Source of the DNA: Deltaproteobacteria bacterium
Lineage (GTDB): Bacteria > Desulfobacterota > WTBG01 > CAIYCZ01 > CAIRTM01
Reading direction: 5' to 3'
Assembly (NCBI GenBank): GCA_024276465.1
Contig: JAJRXD010000119.1
Coordinates: forward strand, 1 to 64,000
DNA length: 64,000 nt
Shown here: positions 9,562 through 17,485 of the stretch, piece after piece
How the letters are laid out: each line of letters opens with the position of its first letter
Numbering within the stretch: position 1 is the first letter of the stretch
Position numbers and translations under genes: made by a program
The notes under the pieces: generated by a model
Databases searched by the model: none
What the model was told of the DNA's origin: nothing
Seen by the model: the letters and a program-made list of their open reading frames with translations, nothing else

Positions 9562-9920
9562 AAATCCGGGTCCAGAGGACCCGGCATTGATAAGCCTGGA
9601 AGGGCGTGCTTTTTGTTTTTCAAATCCCATGCAACGCAGCCGAGCTTGTCGTATTTGAATGCGGATGAAGGGTCCAAACTGTCTGAGCAAAGCGAGTTTT
9701 TGGACCCGCCGCAGGCAAATACACAAGCGAGGGCAGCCGAAGGCCAAAGTTGCGGGCGGCCTTTCTTTTGTTTCGTTTTCTTTGGCCGTCAAAGAAAATG
9801 AAAGTTAGCTTTTGGCCATTCATTTCTTCTTATGGCTTAGCCTATGATCTGTGACCTTGCCATCAGGACAAGGTTTTTACTGATAGAATAAATATAGACA
9901 ATTTTTAAAAAAATATTTTT
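9562..9920. repeat. Hairpin plus dispersed mosaic repeat inside the operon
   Basis: A perfect 8-bp stem (CCGGGTCC/GGACCCGG) at 9566-9584 follows the FeS gene but has no T-tract. From about 9610 to 9800 there is a long element with the stem GGGTCCAAA (9670-9678)/TTTGGACCC (9699-9707) and a segment around GCGGGCGGCCTTTC. It resembles a common non-coding dispersed repeat whose chance translations end in a Phe-rich GRPFFCFVFFG-like string. It creates an unusually long gap within an otherwise compact operon and may set subunit ratios. No gene is likely here. Confidence 0.6.
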
Positions 9921-11138
9921 ATGAGCGATTATCTGGTTTTTCTTTGGAGATCATACAAACTCAGCTTCTCAGGCAGCCCGAAATACTATGCCTGGATGAC
10001 CTTTCTGACAATTCTCTGTATAATAGGCCTGCATGCTTTTACCAGGCAGATGGCAGAGGGCCTGGCCATTACAGGAATGATGGATCAGGTCTCATGGGGG
10101 GTTTATATTGCAAACTTTACCTTTATCGTCGGTCTTGCGGCAGCCGCTGTTATGCTGGTCATACCTGCTTATATCTACAACAACAAACATCTCCATGACG
10201 TCGTAATACTGGGAGAACTGTTAGCTATTGCAGCCATAATAATGTGTCTTATGTTTGTCACTGCAGATCTTGGCCGATGGGACAGGTTCTGGCACCTCAT
10301 ACCTTTAATAGGCATTTTCAACTTTCCTGTTTCAATGCTTTCCTGGGATGTTGTTGTCCTTATGGGATACTTACTTCTGAACATGCACATTTGCGGTTAC
10401 CTCCTGTATATGAAATATCTTAACAAAAAGCCAAGCATGCTTTTTTACATTCCCTTCGTTCTGATAGCCATCTTCTGGGCAATCAGCATCCATACTGTTA
10501 CTGCCTTTCTCTACGTAGGGCTGGTTGGCCGCCCGTTCTGGAACGCTGCTATTGTGGCACCCCGGTTTATAGGGTCGGCTTTTACTGCTGGTCCGGGGCT
10601 GATGATTATTGCATTTCAGGTCATCCGCCGTAACACACGTTATCATATCTCTGACGAAGCACTTCATATTCTCCGCCAGATAGTAACCATAGCACTGCTT
10701 GTAAACCTTTTTCTGCTGGGATGTGAGGTCTTTAAGGAGTTTTATTCCGATTCTCTGCATACAAGTTCAGCAAGATACCTGTTCTTCGGCCTTCACGGCC
10801 ATGACGCGCTGGTACCATGGATATGGCTGGCTATTGTTATGGAAATCATTGCAGGCATTATTTTAATCATCCCGAATATGGCCAGAAATTTGACATTATT
10901 GAACATTGCCTGCATTCTTTCTTTTGCAGGTATCTGGATCGAGAAGGGAATGGGTATGATTATCCCCGGGTTTCTGCCAACCCCTCTTGGAGAGATTGTG
11001 GAATATTTTCCAACAGCTAATGAAACCTGGATCTGCATTGGCATCTGGTCTTTTGGCCTTTTAGTTTATTCCTGGTTGATACACCTGGCCATTCCAATTC
11101 TGTCGGGGACCTTTCACCATCAAAAGAAAAGTTTATAA
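9921..11138 (+). CDS. NrfD/DsrP-family quinone-interacting integral membrane subunit
   Basis: This 405-residue polytopic protein has about ten hydrophobic segments and the NrfD/polysulfide reductase pattern: GVYIANFTFIVGLAAAAV in the second segment, TADLGRWDRFWHL, and FPVSMLSWDVVV. In DsrMKJOP, Hme and Qrc complexes such subunits exchange electrons and protons with the menaquinone pool and pass electrons to a periplasmic FeS subunit, here the upstream gene. The ATG at 9921 has only an AT-rich leader, with no strong ribosome site. The octaheme gene follows 36 bp later. Direction of electron flow is not set by sequence; menaquinol oxidation is the simplest reading. Confidence 0.92.
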   Translation: MSDYLVFLWRSYKLSFSGSPKYYAWMTFLTILCIIGLHAFTRQMAEGLAITGMMDQVSWGVYIANFTFIVGLAAAAVMLVIPAYIYNNKHLHDVVILGELLAIAAIIMCLMFVTADLGRWDRFWHLIPLIGIFNFPVSMLSWDVVVLMGYLLLNMHICGYLLYMKYLNKKPSMLFYIPFVLIAIFWAISIHTVTAFLYVGLVGRPFWNAAIVAPRFIGSAFTAGPGLMIIAFQVIRRNTRYHISDEALHILRQIVTIALLVNLFLLGCEVFKEFYSDSLHTSSARYLFFGLHGHDALVPWIWLAIVMEIIAGIILIIPNMARNLTLLNIACILSFAGIWIEKGMGMIIPGFLPTPLGEIVEYFPTANETWICIGIWSFGLLVYSWLIHLAIPILSGTFHHQKKSL

Positions 11139-11174
11139 ATTTGAAAATACTAAATCAAGGTACAGGAGGAAACC

Positions 11175-12560
11175 ATGAAAATCAGTTGCAGTAAAGTGTC
11201 AGTTGTAACCCTTTTTGCTTTTGCAGCCATGTTAGGCACAGCATTTGCCGGCTATACACTTGCCGAAATTTCCAGGGAATCAAAAAAGTGTATTGACTGC
11301 CACAAAAAAGAATCCCTGTCAATTTATGAGCAGTGGGGAAGCAGCAAGCATTATGTGGCAAATGTAGGCTGCTATGAATGCCATAAGGCTGAGGCTGATG
11401 ACAGGGATGCTTTAAAGCATGAGGGGCAGATCATTGCAACAATTGTCAGCCCGAAAGACTGCGCAAGATGTCATGAAAAGGAAGTTAAGGAATTTACCGG
11501 GTCCCACCATGCAAAAGGGGGAAAGATCCTGGGCTCGCTTGACAATATCCTTGCAGAGGTTGTTGAGGGAAACCGTGCTTTTAAAACACCCGCATTCCCT
11601 GAAGGAAACTCTGCTGCAGCTGTAAGCGGATGCTGGCAATGTCATGGCAGTGAGGTGAAAGTACTCAAAGACGGCAGTCTTGATCCTGCAACCTGGCCCA
11701 ATACCGGAATCGGCAGGATTAATCCTGACGGCTCGGAGGGATCATGTTCCGCATGTCATTCGCGCCACATTTTTTCCGCAGCCCAGGCCCGCCATCCTGA
11801 CAACTGCGGGAAGTGCCATCTGGGCCCTGACCACCCGCAGCTTGAAATCTACAAAGAATCAAAACACGGAATCTCTTTCAGCTCCAATATCGACAGGATT
11901 AATCTTGACAGCCCGAAATGGATTGTCGGAGAGGACTACGATACCGGCCCCACATGTGCTACCTGTCATATGAGCGCTACCCCCAGGCAGCCTGTAACCC
12001 ATGATGTAGGCATGAGAATAAGCTGGAACAACAGGCCGATTCTTTCCATAAGGCCTGAGAAATCCGATGCCAGAATGGGCCTGCCAGGTGCTGAAATTAA
12101 CTGGGAGGTCAGACGTAAAAACATGCAGGACGTATGCATCAACTGTCATAATGAAAAATATGTTAATTCTTTTTATCAGCAGTATGATGCGCTGATTGAT
12201 CTGTACAACAACAAGTTTGCAAAACCCGGCAAGGAACTTATGGCACTGACTAAACCGCTTCTAAAGCCTGCCAAATTTTCAAATAAAATTGATTTCACAT
12301 GGTTTGAGCTGTGGCATCATGAAGGACGGCGCGCGCGCCATGGAGCATCCATGATGGGGCCTGACTACACACACTGGCACGGAACCTATGATATTGCCAA
12401 AAACTTCTATCACGAACTGCTTCCTGAGCTTGAGGAACTGGTTGAAAAGGGACTTCATTCAAAAAATAAGGTCAGGAGGGAAGCTGCTGAAAAACTGCAG
12501 CAAAAAATAAAAGAAGTTCTTAACAGCCCTGATCACAGGTGGTATTTGAACAAAAAATGA
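11175..12560 (+). CDS. Octaheme c-type cytochrome of the hydroxylamine oxidoreductase (HAO) family
   Basis: This 461-residue secreted protein has a signal peptide (cleavage near AFAG) and exactly eight CxxCH motifs, starting at Cys39, 66, 96, 153, 191, 211, 261 and 321. The segment MMGPDYTHWHGTYD (about 393-406) and the preceding WHHEGRRARHGA are HAO-family hallmarks. HAO enzymes oxidise hydroxylamine through a P460 heme cross-linked to Tyr. Epsilonproteobacterial-type relatives lack the cross-link and reduce nitrite or hydroxylamine. Coupling here to a tetraheme cytochrome and FeS/NrfD quinone module in an anaerobe favours a reductive role, which is inference. A strong ribosome site (AGGAGG) precedes ATG 11175. 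Confidence 0.9.
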   Translation: MKISCSKVSVVTLFAFAAMLGTAFAGYTLAEISRESKKCIDCHKKESLSIYEQWGSSKHYVANVGCYECHKAEADDRDALKHEGQIIATIVSPKDCARCHEKEVKEFTGSHHAKGGKILGSLDNILAEVVEGNRAFKTPAFPEGNSAAAVSGCWQCHGSEVKVLKDGSLDPATWPNTGIGRINPDGSEGSCSACHSRHIFSAAQARHPDNCGKCHLGPDHPQLEIYKESKHGISFSSNIDRINLDSPKWIVGEDYDTGPTCATCHMSATPRQPVTHDVGMRISWNNRPILSIRPEKSDARMGLPGAEINWEVRRKNMQDVCINCHNEKYVNSFYQQYDALIDLYNNKFAKPGKELMALTKPLLKPAKFSNKIDFTWFELWHHEGRRARHGASMMGPDYTHWHGTYDIAKNFYHELLPELEELVEKGLHSKNKVRREAAEKLQQKIKEVLNSPDHRWYLNKK

Positions 12561-13021
12561 GTCTCCAGGATAAAACTGCCGAACAGAATTATAAGAACGC
12601 TCTTGGTGAGCATGCCCGTTTTGCAGCTTCACGTGCCAAAGCCAGATTAGGGGGGGCTTTAAGCACGGATAATTTAAATATATTTTTGTCTGATTCCCAG
12701 TGTTTACGCTTTCCCACGGAAATTGTTTATTCCCGTGAAGGGCTTGAGGCTCATCAGTTCGCCCAGCCTTTCATTGTCCACGGAGATAATGGACAAAAAT
12801 GCCGTCTCCATGTCGATCCCCTGCTGCAGGAACACCCTGAAGAAATTTATCTGATTGTTGCATACATGGCAGCTATTATAAATTATGGTGAAGCAGCAAC
12901 AACAGATATAGCTGAACTTCAGGGAAGCCTGCTGACCGAAATGCCAAAACAGGAATTCTACAATGAAATTTGCAGGGTGGCTGACTCCATAGCATTACAG
13001 CACTATTCCCAACATCCATGA
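12557..13021 (+). CDS. Protein of unknown function coupled to the octaheme cytochrome gene
   Basis: This 154-residue soluble protein has no signal peptide or membrane segment. I choose ATG 12557 because it overlaps the octaheme gene stop as ATGA, implying translational coupling; a GTG six codons upstream is possible. The N-terminal third is basic and helical, the middle has TEIVYSREGLEAHQFAQPFIVHG, and the C-terminal half is helical and acidic (LQEHPEEIYLIVAYMAAI). His residues cluster in the middle, with only two Cys, far apart. I do not recognise the family. Its position suggests a maturation, assembly or regulatory role for the respiratory module. Confidence 0.75.
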   Translation: MSLQDKTAEQNYKNALGEHARFAASRAKARLGGALSTDNLNIFLSDSQCLRFPTEIVYSREGLEAHQFAQPFIVHGDNGQKCRLHVDPLLQEHPEEIYLIVAYMAAIINYGEAATTDIAELQGSLLTEMPKQEFYNEICRVADSIALQHYSQHP

Positions 13022-13037
13022 TCGTTTTTGGCGATCA
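13019..13037. terminator. Possible hairpin at the end of the cytochrome operon
   Basis: TGATCG/CGATCA forms a 6-bp stem around a 7-base T-rich loop, overlapping the stop codon of the last gene. There is no T-tract after it, so it is a weak terminator candidate at best. Confidence 0.3.
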
Positions 13038-13081
13038 ATCCGGAAACACCAGGTTACAGACAACCACCCGGCACCTTGCAC

Positions 13082-13744
13082 TCAAATTCCAAGGCAATTA
13101 CCTTCACGATAAAAAATCGTAGTTCTTTCTACCTGTGTTTCCGTAGGCTTTAATCCTTCCAGATTTAAAGCTCTAAATCCATTTTCTTTGATAAAGTCAA
13201 TGCCATCCTGATAACTATCTCTCTGAGAGTCATCAAGCAATATGACTCCCCTTGATGATAAAGCTGAAATACTTTGCATTATGCAATTCACTCTGTCTCT
13301 ACCATCAACTATGACCACATCATATTGTTCTTCCGTTGACTTAATGACACGACAGTAATCACCATCAATATCTTTTTCCTTGAAAATAAGTTTTACGTTT
13401 TCCGGCGCCTGTGATTTGACAACACTAAACCACTTTTCATCATATTCTATGGAGGTAACAGATCTTACTTTACTGGCATAAAAATATGTGGAGTAACCAC
13501 TTCCATATTCAAACAGATTTAAATCATGAGTCAGTCTCTCTTCCAGCAACCTGACAATGGAAAAGTTCATCCATGGAATTGGGTTTCCATTGTTGTCAGT
13601 CGGTTTTCGCTCCTTCAAGCTTTGCATCCATCCTGTTAAATACAGATAGGAATTTTGATTCTTTATCAGATTTTTATAAGCCTTATAATGCAAAGCCTGT
13701 GCTGGAAACAGCCTTTTTAGAGTTTGCTTGATGATTGACTTCAT
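13082..13744 (-). CDS. Class I SAM-dependent methyltransferase-like protein
   Basis: This 220-residue protein has a Rossmann-like core. The motif I-like glycine loop is LFEYGSGYSTYFYA (about residues 77-90), then SIEYDEKW holds the acidic ribose-binding position, and VVIVDGRDRVNCI holds motif IV. The layout matches small uncharacterised methyltransferases found in glycan and island regions. The substrate is unknown. A second, similarly built gene lies at 16194-16844 with the same VDGR(D/F)RV motif, so the two may be diverged relatives. The gene is on the minus strand, convergent with the cytochrome operon, and marks the left edge of an accessory island. Confidence 0.7.
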   Translation of the reverse strand: MKSIIKQTLKRLFPAQALHYKAYKNLIKNQNSYLYLTGWMQSLKERKPTDNNGNPIPWMNFSIVRLLEERLTHDLNLFEYGSGYSTYFYASKVRSVTSIEYDEKWFSVVKSQAPENVKLIFKEKDIDGDYCRVIKSTEEQYDVVIVDGRDRVNCIMQSISALSSRGVILLDDSQRDSYQDGIDFIKENGFRALNLEGLKPTETQVERTTIFYREGNCLGI

Positions 13745-13804
13745 ATATTCCCCTTGATGTGCTTAACAAGTGTGGAAACAAAGAATATAAACAAAGGGTA
13801 CATA

Positions 13805-13880
13805 CTGCTGCCTTATTATCAGTCCCCATATCCCGTGTCAACTATTAATCACTAATCAAGATGTGACACCATTTTCACCC
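13805..13880. repeat. 76-bp direct repeat, left copy
   Basis: This segment from CTGCTGCCTTATTATCAG to ATTTTCACCC is repeated at 15514-15589 with a single mismatch (CCCGTG versus CCAGTG). It ends exactly where the MNT antitoxin stop codon begins. The two copies frame the HEPN/MNT pair and the abortive-infection relic. Confidence 0.9.
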
Positions 13881-14192
13881 TTAGTTCTCAGCACTATAAA
13901 TAACCTTCCCCTCTTTAATAACCCGATCAAGAAATCCGCTTTTATTGTTTTTCATACTGAGAAGCACAGGTTCTATTTTTTTATCCACACGCCGCACTAT
14001 GTTAAACAGTTCAGAGCTTGCCTTTAAATAATCACCGGAAAACTTGTCTACTACCACTGCAATATCTATATCGCTTGATTTTCCAGCCTTCCCTTTTGCC
14101 CAGGAGCCAAAGAGTATAACCATTTTCACCGGCAGATACTTTTTTACCTCCTGAGCATAAAGCCCGGCTATTTCAGCAACTTTTTTATCCAT
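13881..14192 (-). CDS. MNT-type nucleotidyltransferase antitoxin
   Basis: This 103-residue minimal nucleotidyltransferase has GSWAKGKAGKSSDIDIAV (about 29-46), the GSx10DxD active-site pattern, with a third acidic residue plausible at EPVLLS. In HEPN/MNT systems such proteins neutralise the HEPN toxin, in characterised cases by adenylylating it. The gene overlaps the upstream HEPN gene by 25 bp on the same strand, so the pair is translationally linked. Stop codon TTA (plus-strand reading) is at 13881, directly beside the 76-bp repeat. Confidence 0.88.
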   Translation of the reverse strand: MDKKVAEIAGLYAQEVKKYLPVKMVILFGSWAKGKAGKSSDIDIAVVVDKFSGDYLKASSELFNIVRRVDKKIEPVLLSMKNNKSGFLDRVIKEGKVIYSAEN

Positions 14193-14563
14193 GAGTAAAA
14201 TTCCTTTGTCCTTTTTAAAATATCTTTACATCTTTCCTCATTTAACGATTTGAGCAAAAGTGTTTTGTCATCAGGATACCTTGCCTGAATATTTAGAGGC
14301 ATAAGTTCATTGAATAAAACGAAATGTTTTTCATCCGCTTGCTTATCCAGCTCAGACTTTTCAGAAAGCAAAAGCAGGTTATGGGTAAAGGGTGGATCAT
14401 TTTTCTGTGTATGCCAATAATAGGCTTTAAGGCTCTTTTCCACTGTCTGATGACATAAAAACCCTACATATAAATATCTTTTGGTCTCAAGCATGGCTTT
14501 AGCAGATATCAAATCATAGTGGGCTATATCCAGCCAATAGTTGATTCTTTCTTTGATCTCCAT
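14168..14563 (-). CDS. HEPN-domain protein, toxin partner of MNT
   Basis: This 131-residue protein of the HEPN superfamily has RINYWLDIAHYDLISAKAML and GFLCHQTVEKSLKAYYW, the family signature helix, followed by HNLLLLSEKSEL. Many HEPN proteins are RNases and act as toxins in toxin-antitoxin or abortive infection systems. The canonical RxxxxxH motif is not unambiguous here, so RNase activity is not certain. ATG 14563 (MEIKERINYW) is chosen with GGAAG upstream; the longer frame would need TTG. It precedes and overlaps the MNT gene. Confidence 0.85.
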   Translation of the reverse strand: MEIKERINYWLDIAHYDLISAKAMLETKRYLYVGFLCHQTVEKSLKAYYWHTQKNDPPFTHNLLLLSEKSELDKQADEKHFVLFNELMPLNIQARYPDDKTLLLKSLNEERCKDILKRTKEFYSWIKKLLK

Positions 14564-14681
14564 AATCAGTTCTTCCAAAAACTTAACTGTTCATTTTTTG
14601 CAAACTCGATAAATGCCTCTGCTATTCCATCTGGCAGTTCTCCATCATGATTATGCAGGTCGACGGAGTAAATTTGCCTTA

Positions 14682-15277
14682 TTATACGCTTTTTTCATTA
14701 TGCGTTTCAATTAAAAATATTGCCAATGTTGAGGCCGCACCAACTGCAAGCTTTGAGTGCCTCAAACCTAATCCTTTAGTATTTGCCGTTTTCCCATGTC
14801 CTGTGCCATAGCTGTTTCTTAGCTCAGCAACTCCATTTGTAATTGTAGCCAAATTGCTTAGAAGCCTTTTAATGGTAGTTGCTGCTTTTGCTTGATCAGG
14901 TATATCAGAAGGTGTCAGTTTTAATTCTTTAGCAATCTGTTTCACCAACTTTGGCAAATCAGGTGACCCTTGTGGTGTCTTTCCTCTTGCCTCTAATATT
15001 GTTTTACAGACCGTCTCTACTAATTCTTTTGCGGTTCCAATTAGCAAGCCCAGGGTCATTCTCAATGGCACTCTCCATTCTTGTAATTTGCTCTAAAACA
15101 TAATTTGCATCTGTGCCAGTAAATTTCTGCTTTAGGGTGCCCACATGAAGTTCTGCTGACAATGCTATTTGGCGAGCTGCATAGATTGAACGACCCCCCA
15201 TTTTTGTCTTTGGGGGGAAATCCGGGGACACCATACTGGTTTTTTATTTCTTCTGCAAAATCCTGTTGACCAAACAA
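14682..15277 (-). pseudogene. Frameshifted abortive-infection C-terminal (Abi-C) family gene
   Basis: The long piece 14682-15071 encodes LIGTAKELVETVCKTIL, then SDIPDQAKAATTIKRLLSNL and a terminal RNSYGTGHGK motif. These are features of the Abi-C domain (PF14355-like). The upstream part (IYAARQIALSAELHV through MESAIENDPGLA) lies in a second frame and joins the first near 15050. An N-terminal piece (FGQQDFAEEIKNQYG) is in a third, with a switch around the C6/G6 runs at 15195-15225. At least two frameshifts and no good start indicate a decayed gene, unless homopolymer sequencing errors are responsible. Confidence 0.7.
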
Positions 15278-15513
15278 AAACCCATATTTAACATCTTCCC
15301 ATATTCACCCGAAGTGTTCTTAGGAGCAAGTAATAACAATGGTTATTCATCAAAGCATAAGCGTGAACCTCTACACCATGACACTGGCTCATATCTCCCA
15401 ATATTTCAAGAGAAATCGCTCACGGTCATCCCGTACAATATCCCGTTGCTTATTTCATTGCCACGTGACAGCAAATGATGCAGTTCATTCATCATACTCA
15501 ATCTGCCATTGTC

Positions 15514-15617
15514 CTGCTGCCTTATTATCAGTCCCCATATCCAGTGTCAACTATTAATCACTAATCAAGATGTGACACCATTTTCACCCTAATCAAGATG
15601 TGACACCATTTTCACCA
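15514..15617. repeat. 76-bp direct repeat, right copy with partial tandem duplication
   Basis: Positions 15514-15589 match 13805-13880 with one mismatch. The last 28 bases (from TAATCAAGATGTGACACC) are then repeated immediately at 15590-15617. The pair brackets 1.63 kb of defence-type genes. Confidence 0.9.
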
Positions 15618-15930
15618 TTTTCATATGCTCATTATATTTATAAAGAACACTTGATAACATTTAAGCAAAAAGGAGTAGAGGGCACGCCAGGAGATACTCG
15701 GCAGGCACTATGTTGGAGGGCTTTTGCCCTATCCACGATATTAGATCGAGTGTCCTCCGGACGGATTACTGAATAATGTTGGTAACCAACCCACGAATAA
15801 CAGTTTGATTCATCGTCGAAGAAGCCCTTTGTACCTTTTGCTTATTTTGAACTTATGAGGACATATCTCATGATTTGAAAAAGATTTTATTTTATTAGTT
15901 TTATCTCTTGACAACACCCGTTTCATAACA

Positions 15931-16103
15931 GTGCCTGAACGAAAAGTCCTGATTCCGGGTTGTCATTGCGAGGAGTGAGGAACCCCGATAAAATCGGGGC
16001 AGGCCCCGACGAAGCAATCCCTTTGTTTCCAGGAGATTGCTTCGGTCGTGCCTCCCTCGCAATGACAGGAAAAGTGTGATTAATGAACTTTCCGTTCAGC
16101 CAC
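15931..16103. mobile_element. MITE-like palindromic element with about 15-bp terminal inverted repeats
   Basis: The left end GTGCCTGAACGAAAAGT and right end ACTTTCCGTTCAGCCAC are near-perfect inverted repeats. The interior holds another inverted repeat: TGTCATTGCGAGGAG near the left pairs with CCCTCGCAATGACA near the right, and GAAGCAATC pairs with GATTGCTTC. There is no coding capacity. Related ends occur at 28329-28480, 39782-39826 and 58834-58850. Confidence 0.75.
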
Positions 16104-16193
16104 TAACTACATTTAATCACTTTGTATTCTTTGTAATACAATATAATACATAAATTCAAGTTTTACAAATTATTTAAAAATATAACATTCAAA

Positions 16194-16844
16194 TCAAGCT
16201 GGATTGAATTTATAAGTTTCATAATCTGTATTCACTGGTTTTAAATCAATATTATTTTTTATAGAAAATACACCGAGCGAATCAACCCTGTCTATAACAT
16301 CAAGATATTTAAGCACTAAATGATATTCTTCCCTATTCCAAAAATCATGAATTATGATCTCGAGCTTATTATTTGCATGACATTCTAAAATTATTTTTAA
16401 GGTACATGCGACTCTGAAACGCCCGTCAACTATGGCCAAATCAATAGCACTGCTATCTATTGCATTAAAAACAGTTGATGAATAATCAGGAAAAAGCTTT
16501 TTAAAATCATTTGATTCTGGATATCCCCACTCACGAGTGGGACCAATATCTACATGATGAATATTTAATCTTTTGTTTTCTAAATATCTGATAATAAAAT
16601 ATTTTCTCATATAGTTTATCCATTCACAGCTTGATTCAACTGTATGAATTTTTGCCCTGGACTTCTGTAATGCACGTATTGTGCTGCCCCCTAAACCAAA
16701 CTCAAGATAACTTGTTGAATTTTTAATCTTTTCATTGAAAATATTTTTCTCTTCTTCAGTCATTGCAAAAGGATAGAATAGCGGCCATGGAGAGTATTGG
16801 TCCAGTTTTTTTACAAATCTTTTAATGGGTAGCATTAACCTCAT
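16194..16844 (-). CDS. Methyltransferase-like protein, low-GC island gene
   Basis: This 216-residue protein has a class I methyltransferase-like nucleotide loop SYLEFGLGGSTIRAL (about residues 44-58), an acidic strand end in HTVESSCEW, and LAIVDGRFRVACTL as motif IV. The same architecture appears in the gene at 13082-13744. Base composition is clearly more AT-rich than neighbouring housekeeping genes, which suggests horizontal acquisition. Substrate and pathway are unknown. It is a single gene, with repeats on both sides. Confidence 0.62.
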   Translation of the reverse strand: MRLMLPIKRFVKKLDQYSPWPLFYPFAMTEEEKNIFNEKIKNSTSYLEFGLGGSTIRALQKSRAKIHTVESSCEWINYMRKYFIIRYLENKRLNIHHVDIGPTREWGYPESNDFKKLFPDYSSTVFNAIDSSAIDLAIVDGRFRVACTLKIILECHANNKLEIIIHDFWNREEYHLVLKYLDVIDRVDSLGVFSIKNNIDLKPVNTDYETYKFNPA

Positions 16845-17485
16845 TTTGTCCCTCCATATTTTAAGACATAACAGCCGGGGACAAGGTCGGCACCCGGCAT
16901 TGTTATAAGGCGGAGCCTGGTGGCAATCAGTCGGACGGGGAACCGGTCACTGCGGTGTTGATCTGGCGGCGCCAGATCAATATAGAATTACACAACAGTT
17001 AGATCAAAACATTATGATATTGGTACAATATTGTCAACTCAAGCTCCCATGTGCCCCTTGATTCTCACCTGCTATAATACTTGACAGCAACTGTAGTGAT
17101 TAATACTATATATATTTGCTATGAATAATAAATACTAAGACTCACAATCAGGGTTACACCAAACACTCTACGCCACTGCTTTGCAACTCACCTGCCTGAG
17201 GCAGGACTTTTACACCCGAACCGTGCAGAAATTACTTGGACACTGCTATTAAAACAACACTGATTTACACACATGTCTTAAACAAAGGTCCGATGAGGGT
17301 TGTAATCCCGAGGAACACCCTGTGATACAGATCAACAAAACGTCTGTTTGAAAAAAATATTGCGATTTTGACTTAGGTCAAAGCATATAACTCTATTGCG
17401 TGTTATATTTTTAACTGTTAAAAGACAAAGCAGATAACTACCTGCACAGAACAATAAAAAACACTTTAACCAGGAGGAAAACACA
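16845..17485. other. Intergenic region with hairpins and the hcp promoter
   Basis: At 16864-16904 an imperfect hairpin pairs ATAACAGCCGGG with CCCGGCATTGTTAT, with a 2-base bulge. At 16958-16980 there is a perfect 10-bp stem, TTGATCTGGC/GCCAGATCAA, with a 3-base loop. The segment around 17160-17230 looks like a decayed mobile-element remnant but carries no frame. The regulatory region of hcp occupies the last 120 bp. Confidence 0.6.
17367..17382 (+). promoter_or_regulatory. HcpR-type operator upstream of hcp
   Basis: TTGACTTAGGTCAA at 17368-17381, flanked by T and A, exactly matches the known HcpR pattern wTTGAC-N4-GTCAAw described for anaerobic proteobacteria. The site centre is 17374.5. 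A TATATT hexamer at 17404-17409 predicts a start point near 17416, placing the site at about -41.5, the class II activator position of CRP/FNR proteins. The start point is inferred. Confidence 0.85.

Larger units (their letters stand above)
15278..16193. other. Gene-poor stretch of the accessory island
   Basis: No convincing gene is present. It contains the right copy of the 76-bp repeat (15514-15589) with a partial tandem duplication of its end to about 15617. A GC-mixed segment at 15680-15850 has local stems (for example GGAGGGC around 15715) that I cannot assign. The MITE-like element lies at 15931-16103. AT-rich sequence precedes the methyltransferase-like gene stop. Confidence 0.55.

Noticed and set aside
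16864-16904. Hairpin resembling an integron attC site
   Set aside because: Stem and bulge look suggestive, but the core GTTRRRY and RYYYAAC boxes are not both present and no integrase or cassette array was found.
17160-17230. Decayed transposon end in the hcp upstream region
   Set aside because: It resembles known remnants only loosely, with no frame or terminal repeats to support it.
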